26,347 nucleotides of DNA, taken from contig MNCI01036589.1 in the NCBI GenBank assembly GCA_015680685.1, positions 76,384-102,730 of the forward strand, read 5' to 3'. Each line of letters starts with the position of its first letter. Within the stretch, counting starts at the first letter, position 1. The notes beneath the pieces were generated by a model. It was not told the DNA's origin. It was given only the letters and a program-made list of their open reading frames with translations, and did not search any database. The position numbers were made by a program, and so were the translations under genes. The stretch is from Gnetum montanum. Taxonomy: Eukaryota > Streptophyta > Gnetopsida > Gnetales > Gnetaceae. This document shows positions 21,203 through 26,347 of this stretch, one piece after another.

Positions 21203-21606
21203 ACAAGAAATTAGCTAATCTTGGAAGTCCTCTAATTTATTTGCAAATTGCTAAAAATGAACCATGTAAGGCTCTCCTTGATTTAGGTTCTAGTATCAAC
21301 TTGATTTCTCTTGAAATGTATACTACATGGAACCTACCTCCTCTTAAGAAGAGCAATATCATATTAGAATTGGCATATCAATCCATCACTATTCCATTGG
21401 GATTAGTGAAAGACATTGTGACCACTATCTACGGATGGTCTTACCCTATTGATTTACTAGTAATTAAGGTGAAAAACTACAAAGGGGACTTCCCAATCAT
21501 CATGGGAAGAGCATGGCTAAGCACCATTGATGCAAGAATGGGCATCAAAGATCTTTCCTTGAAAATATCTAAAGAAAATGCATTTGGGAAGATCGAGAAG
21601 AAGTGA
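21203..21606 (+). pseudogene. Protease domain of element B's pol
   Basis: The frame reads KLANLGSPLIYLQIAKNE, then ALLDLGSSINLIS with the catalytic DLG(S/A)S motif of Athila-type aspartic proteases (in place of DTG), then LELAYQSITIPLGLVKDIV, DLLVIKVKNY and PIIMGRAWLSTIDARMG. The order matches the retropepsin fold of plant Ty3 elements, which cuts the polyprotein. About 120 codons are open, the longest intact coding stretch of B. It starts directly at the C insertion boundary, so the upstream part is lost or separated, and it ends at a TGA. Confidence 0.82.
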
Positions 21607-22130
21607 ATTCCATGCATCGCATATAGTAATACAGGATGCAATTGTGTGTAGAAACTTTGGTTTTTTAAATGAGAATCCATCTTTGGATTTAGGTAGTGTG
21701 CATTAGAATTAGAAATTCAAAGGTGTCTATACGTAGCAACCACAAAATAAGAGGGTACCCAATGGTTGATGACTAATCCTGAAAGTAGCATACTTTGTAT
21801 AGAACTAACTAAGAGCCTGACATGCGCATATGTTGTAGGCATCGATGAACTAGAGCAAGTTCATCACCAACTCTTTGATAATACAAAATGATGATCCCTA
21901 CTAGGGAGAGTTGGAAATTCCTGAAAATTTCAAGTAAGAGCCCCTTGAATTAAAAACTCTATCTGCTAGCATGGAATATGTGTTCTTAAAAAATGGAAAG
22001 TTGGTGATAATCAATGCAAATCTACCTCTAGAATAGAAATAGTTAAAAGTGATTGAAAAATGATCAACAGACTTTGCTTGGTCATATCCTAAACTCGTAG
22101 GGATTGATACTCAAATATGCCAACACTGTA
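21607..22130 (+). pseudogene. Protease-RT linker of element B
   Basis: It is readable only in pieces, with many stops and at least one frameshift (protease is in frame 1, RT in frame 2). It includes PCIAYSNTGCNC and LYVATTK.EGTQWL, both matched in element C's remnant, then VVGIDELEQVHHQLFDN. No catalytic motif. Confidence 0.6.
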
Positions 22131-23030
22131 TCTAGACCAACCTGATCATGAAGCCAAAGAGGCAGCCATAGAGGTGGTTGAATCCCAAACTAAAGTAAAT
22201 TATCAAGGAGGAAATTGAACAACTCCTCAAGGTGGGGTTCATCTATTTTATTGCAGATAGTGAGTGGGTTAGTTCACTCGTGATTATGCCAAAGAAAGGA
22301 GGCAAGTGGCAGGTCTGCATCAATTTTTAGTTGTTAAATATGATAATGTTTAAGGATCATTCTCCATTGTCATTCATTGATTAGGTGTTAGAAACAATAT
22401 CTAGGCATTGCTACTACAATTTTTTGGATGGTTATAGTAGCTATAACCAAATCCAGATTGCACCAGAGGTCTAGGCCTAAACAACATTCACGAGTCCCTA
22501 GGTGACTTTTGCATATCGCAAGATGCCTTTTGGTTTATGCAATGTCCTTGCTACTTTCCAACACTTGGTCCTAAGCATTTTTCAACAATAAATCGGTAGC
22601 AATGTGGAGGTTTTCATGGATGACTTCTCCACCTATGGAGCTACATTTGAGCAAGCCCTAGATTGCTTAGAGTAAGTACTAAAAAGATGTGTTGAAACAA
22701 ATTTATAGCTCAATTGGAAAAAGAGTCATCTAATGGTCTAGGGAGACATTATATTGGGGAACCAAATCTCAGAAGTAGGAATTGAGGTCAACCCTAAAAA
22801 AATAAGGGTCATCCAAGGAATTACCTGCTAACCAAAAATCATCAAAGATGTTCAGTCATTCCTTGGACATACTGGCTACTACCGATGATTCATAGAAAAT
22901 TTCTCTAAAATCACAAAACCATTGGTTGAGCTAACAAAGAAAGATACTTCATTTGTCTAGACTAATGAATGTGAAAAAGCATTCCAACAACTGAAGGAGA
23001 AACTTGTAGAAAGTCCAATTCTACAAGCAC
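22131..23030 (+). pseudogene. Reverse transcriptase of element B's pol
   Basis: Frame 2 holds without frameshift across the domain but has about a dozen stops. Motifs in order: EEIEQLLKVGFI, PKKGGKWQVCINF (usually R..DYR.LN), YNFLDGYSSYNQI, FAYRKMPFGLCN (22523), VFMDDFSTYG with FMDD at 22613-22624 (the YxDD box), and FLGHTGYYR.FIENF (from 22859) in the connection, with CGA to TGA at the second Arg. Many stops stand where Gln, Arg or Trp is expected, as C-to-T decay would give. This enzyme would copy the element RNA into DNA. Confidence 0.85.
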
Positions 23031-23350
23031 CCGACTAGTCTAGACCATTTCATGTTATGACAGATACATCAAATTATGCCTTGGGAGCTATGATTATGTA
23101 TATGGATGATAATAAATGTCCATACTACATCCATTGCGTGAGCTGAAGCATTGTGGATGCACAACTAAACTACACCACCACAAAAAAAGAATTGATGGTT
23201 GTGGTGTTCACTCTAGCAAAGTTCAAGCACTATGTACTTAAATACAAAGTGTTTGAGCACATAGACCATAGTGCCTTCTGCTTTCTAATGAATAAGCCAA
23301 TTGTGAGCCCCCATGTCATATGGTGGCTAGTGATCTTACAATGGTAGATC
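23031..23350 (+). pseudogene. RNase H domain of element B's pol
   Basis: It continues in frame 2: FHVMTDTSNYALGAM (first catalytic Asp), DAQLNYTTTKKELMVVVFTL (catalytic Glu), then FKHYVLKYKVFEHIDHSAF (third Asp) and LMNKP. The order matches Ty3 RNase H, which removes the RNA template. Few stops remain, but IHCVS. replaces the usual YASR.L. Confidence 0.8.
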
Positions 23351-24560
23351 GAAAGGAAACTAAGAAAGTGGTCATTGATCACTTGTCTTGATTACAATGG
23401 GACAACAAAGAGGAAGAAAGTCCATTATCTGATCTATTTCTTGATGAACTCCTCTTTGCTAAGGCCATAACTAAATAATTTCCTAATGAGCCTAAATGGT
23501 ATAATGGCATTCTCACCTATTTTCTCACTCAAGAGATGCCATAAGGATTGGACCATCGAAAGAAACAACATTTTCTTCACCAAGTAAAATACTTCATGGA
23601 GATCAATGAACACCTCTACAAGGTGTGCATCAATGGCCAAGTTTTTTGGTGTGTTCTTCATGCTAATCAACTGTGCATTCTCCAAGACATCATGAAGGTC
23701 CTTGTGGGAGCCACTATGTTGGGAGATGCATAGCCATTAAAATCCTAATCGTAAGGTATTATTAGCCAATAATCTTCATGGCTGCTCACCAATATGTCCA
23801 CTCTTGTGAACATTGTAAATGAGATGGTGGAATTACTACTTTGACATTTGGATCCACTGTTGAGGTCCCACCGTCTCATTAGAGGGACCTCAACAGTGGA
23901 TCCAACCACTAGAACCCTTCAACATTTGGGGCATTAACTTCATGAGAATTTTAGAAACTTATGCAATGCTTGGGGGTTAAACATAAACTAACAACACCCT
24001 ACCACCCCCAAGCCAATGGTTAAGCTGAGGTTACCAATAGGAAAATCACAAAGATACTAACAAGAATTGTTAGTAAATATAGGAAAGACTAGAGCACAAA
24101 ACTCAACAATGTGATTTAAACCTACCACTCAACATGGAAACTTCCTATGGACTATTCTCCTTATGATCTAGTGTATAGAAAATTACTAACATTTCCTATT
24201 CAATCCAAGCTCCATACACTTTTAACAGCTTATGACCTTGACCTTGACTTAAGTTTAGGACAAAAAGAAAGACTAATGAATCTCAACTTACCAGATGAAA
24301 ACTAATTGGTAGCTCTATCATCTAACAAGTCGCACAAGGCATTTAACAAAAAACACCATGACCATGGAATTAGAAAAGTCAAATTTTAACTAGAAGATAA
24401 GGTCCTCTACTGGAACCCCACACACGTACCACAACAAACTAAGTTTCAGACATTGTGGAAAGGACCTTACACCATTTATAAAACTTTTCCTTCTAGGGAC
24501 ATTATCAGATAAGAAACAAGTGGTCAACATACAATAAGTAAAACCTTTCCATAATCCTAA
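23351..24560 (+). pseudogene. Integrase of element B's pol, core partly deleted
   Basis: The spacer reads VVIDHLS.L and LTYFLTQEMP. The HHCC zinc region keeps only the second half, YVHSCEHCK (about 23793), after a shift to frame 3; the paired His residues are not visible. PLEPFNIWGINFM (23906 on) marks the start of the catalytic core, but it is followed almost at once by GVKHKLTTPYHPQANG (to about 24020). The stretch between them, which carries catalytic Asp residues in this family, is therefore missing. Downstream are AEVTNRKITKIL and the C-terminal GPY motif LWKGPYTIY (24453-24480). A perfect inverted repeat sits at 23848-23905. Confidence 0.8.
23848..23905. repeat. Perfect 22-bp inverted repeat with 14-bp loop inside integrase
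   Basis: The left arm 23848-23869 starts TTGGATCCACTG and ends GAGGTCCC. The right arm 23884-23905 is its exact reverse complement. The loop is ACCGTCTCATTAGA. It lies between the CEHC knuckle and the WGINF motif, where related integrases have only a few residues. No second copy of the arm is seen in the window. Confidence 0.92.
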
Positions 24561-26193
24561 GCAAGCTAGTGCACCAAACACCTCATCAGATGGACAACCA
24601 CACTCAATCTTTTGGATCTCCTCCTTTCAACTTAGTCGTGGGGGAAATGGCTATCTATGCTAACTATATAAGTGGCTCTTTAGTTTCTCATATATTTTTT
24701 ACATGTTTTAGTTTTACACTTTGTTATTTTTACAACTTTTTGTTTTACACATTCTTTATCTTACATCTTTTTGTTTTTACGTTATTCATTTTTCAAGATT
24801 TTTGTTTTACAACATCATTAGTACATTTTATTTTTTCTTGAATATTTTAAAATTTCTTGTATATTTTCCTTTATTTGGATGTGATTTTCTTATTATGTTT
24901 TAATAATATTGAGGCTTATTGCCAACTAGGTACAGTGTGGTTTAATTGATGTGGGCATGTGCTATCTAGTTATTTGATTGTTGGTGTCTAGATTCTAGTT
25001 TTGAATTTTGTTATTGATAACTTAGACATGGTTTCTTTTTCATGCAACAGGTAGTGAGTCCACAACATCCACCCATCCACAAAATCTATGGTTTTTCTTA
25101 TTTTGGAAATGTGCAATCCCTTTTTCATTACTAAAACTTTAACAAACTTATGATTTTGGTAGTTTCCAAAATTAGAAAAGATTCAAAGATTTGAACAAGT
25201 TGTGACCTCAAGGGGGTTCGGTACTCTTTGTGACTTTCTGCTTACTTGGGTGCATGTGTGTTTTTATGGATTTCTTATCATTTTGTGTTAACCAATAATA
25301 AGAAGTTGAATAAGTCTTTGCATGGTGTGGTTCCCATTTCAATAACAAAAAAAACCATGGGAATTCAAAGTACATCCCTTATATAGAATAAACAAGCTAC
25401 AAACACTAATTATGGAACTAGAAAGACATGTTACCCATGCCTAACAGTCCCCTGTAACTAAGGCCCTTCCTCACTTCCCACTTCTCTTTTCTTCTTTAAT
25501 AAGGAACAATGGTTATTCTGTGAGAGCACTCTTGTGTCTCAAGGGGATGGACTGGTCTTAGAATGGCGATGCAAAGTCACTAAACATGTTGGTTTTGGTT
25601 TGGACTAAGGATGGATTTTATTAGATCATTTAACCACAAAATTCACAAGGGACTTTATGTGACCTTAATTGAGAACTCCATTCCACTCTCTCTCTCTCAT
25701 CCATCTATTCTTTCCATGTTTCATTTCACTGGTAGTTTCATGTTCTTGTTCAATGTCTTGGTTTGATGTGTCAAAATTCTTAGGTAGTTTTTTCTAGGTT
25801 TTTGTACTTAACTCTCTATAACCATTAATCATCCATGAAGTCCACTAGCTCCTTAGTTTGAAGTTATGCAAGGGTAATAAAAGGCTAGTGCTTACTTTGG
25901 GGAAGACCCACTTGCATATCTTTTAGTTGGGTTAGTTAAGTTCTTTATCCTTAGACATTCTCATAATCAAATTCTTTTGTGTACCCCATCATTGACATCC
26001 AATTATGCACATATTCACAACATTTTTCAGTGAAATTTTCTTTTTTTTGTGATTACTTAACCCTCTTCAAGTATTTCATTGTGTTTGAAATTTTTTCAAT
26101 TTAATGAACTGCTTATCCATTTCACCCTATTTGTCAATCTTTCTGCTAACACTACTAAAGAACTTAATCCACCATAATGACAACCTAGCTAAG
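24561..26193 (+). other. 3' non-coding region of element B, truncated
   Basis: A T-rich stretch with repeated TTTTTGTTTTAC-like words (24680-24890) follows integrase. Sequence matching C (AGGTAGTGAGTCCAC, GCATGGTGTGGTTCCC) and A (GAATTCAAAG, CTAACTAAGGCCCTT, GGGGAAGACCCACTT) comes next. The last recognisable match, CCATAATGACAACCTAGCTAA, corresponds to A near 863-884, so roughly 460 bp and the polypurine tract are missing. No env-like gene is supported: the frames at 24569-24903 are T-rich translations only. Confidence 0.75.
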
Positions 26194-26212
26194 TGATGAG
26201 TCGTGTGCTGGT

Positions 26213-26305
26213 GGCTGAGATATCACGTACGTGATATCTCAGCCGATGAGATATCGCGTACGCGATATCTCAGCTGACGCGATATCACGTACGCGATATC
26301 GCGTC
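26213..26305 (+). promoter_or_regulatory. U3 palindromic modules of LTR E (three copies, the best preserved)
   Basis: 26213-26244 is a perfect 32-bp palindrome (half GGCTGAGATATCACGT). 26247-26272 is a perfect 26-bp palindrome (half TGAGATATCGCGT). 26276-26305 is a 30-bp palindrome with one mismatch (half GACGCGATATCACGT). Centres are 31 bp apart. ACGT and CGCG cores give high CpG density just upstream of the TATA box. Confidence 0.9.
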
Positions 26306-26318
26306 CTGCCTCAATGTC

Positions 26319-26326
26319 TATAAATA
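26319..26326 (+). promoter_or_regulatory. TATA box of LTR E
   Basis: TATAAATA in the same context as LTR A, 14 bp after the last palindrome. Confidence 0.75.
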
Positions 26327-26347
26327 AGAGGCGGCTCTCCCTCATTT

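Larger units (their letters stand above)
9658..26193 (+). mobile_element. Element B: decayed Athila-like Ty3 retrotransposon, split by element C
   Basis: In order: 5' LTR (9658-10492), primer-binding site, gag (10656-13207), interruption by C (13208-21202), protease, linker, reverse transcriptase, RNase H, integrase (to about 24560) and 3' non-coding region to 26193. Without C the visible part is about 8.5 kb. The gag-protease-RT-RNase H-integrase order defines Ty3/Gypsy. The DLGSS protease motif and tRNA-Asp-type primer site point to the Athila group. Every coding part carries stops or frameshifts, so the copy cannot be active. Its own 3' LTR is not seen: the 3' region stops where LTR E begins, about 460 bp short of what A has. 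Confidence 0.85.
26194..26347 (+). repeat. Element E: start of a CpG-rich family LTR, cut by the window end
   Basis: It begins TGATGAGTCGTG after CTAAG (26189-26193). It contains three U3 palindromes, then TCTATAAATAAGAGGCGG as in LTR A (1443-1460). There is no polypurine tract before it and B's 3' region is incomplete, so it is more likely a separate insertion (5' LTR or solo LTR) than B's own 3' LTR. Confidence 0.85.

Noticed and set aside
23848-23905. Terminal inverted repeats of a DNA transposon or a transcription terminator
   Set aside because: Only 14 bp separate the arms, no target duplication flanks them, there is no T-run after the hairpin, and the context is a dead plant retrotransposon.
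24569-24903. T-rich frames after B's integrase, considered as a membrane protein
   Set aside because: The hydrophobic Phe-rich translation comes from T-rich DNA. The equivalent region of C is also T-rich but not open in the same way.

Overview
The window looks like nuclear DNA of a seed plant, from a repeat-dense and probably heterochromatic region. No intact host gene, rRNA, complete tRNA gene or CRISPR array is visible. It holds a nest of decayed long-terminal-repeat (LTR) retrotransposons of one Ty3/Gypsy family, most like the Athila/Tat group. Three things show this: LTRs beginning TGATGA and ending TCATCA, a primer-binding site resembling the complement of tRNA-Asp, and Athila-like gag and pol fragments. 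The species cannot be named from the sequence; position 2041 is an ambiguous base (n).

Layout. Positions 1-2123 are the 3' end of element A (+): 3' untranslated region, polypurine tract and 3' LTR. Positions 2124-9657 are AT-rich and gene-free. They contain one unrelated solo LTR with a perfect 5-bp target duplication (F, 3582-4011), tRNA-like promoter relics, and a short SINE-like 3' fragment with a (ATC)n tail. Element B (+) starts at 9658: 5' LTR, primer-binding site, then a broken gag to 13207. Element C (-), 13208-21202, is inserted in B at or near the gag/protease junction. C has two full LTRs, a primer-binding site, a polypurine tract and a long gag, but no reverse transcriptase, RNase H or integrase. 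C is itself interrupted by solo LTR D (15510-16392, target duplication TCCAT). B resumes at 21203 with protease, reverse transcriptase, RNase H, a partly deleted integrase and a 3' region that stops at 26193. There the LTR of another family member, E, begins and runs off the window.

How the parts relate. A, B, C, D and E are the same family at different stages of decay. A and E keep many CpG sites and, in U3, regular arrays of near-perfect palindromes built on GATATC(A/G)CGT. D keeps slightly eroded versions. In B and C the same region has drifted into CpG-poor relics or new short tandem repeats. Most pol stop codons are the kind produced by C-to-T change (CAG to TAG, CGA to TGA, TGG to TAG), as expected for methylated, silenced copies.

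The most interesting signals are the palindromic U3 modules, the gag-only element C that appears to have needed enzymes supplied in trans, the unequal 14-bp repeat counts in C's two LTRs, and a perfect 22-bp inverted repeat inside B's integrase remnant. All protein assignments come from reading translations by eye, without any database search.
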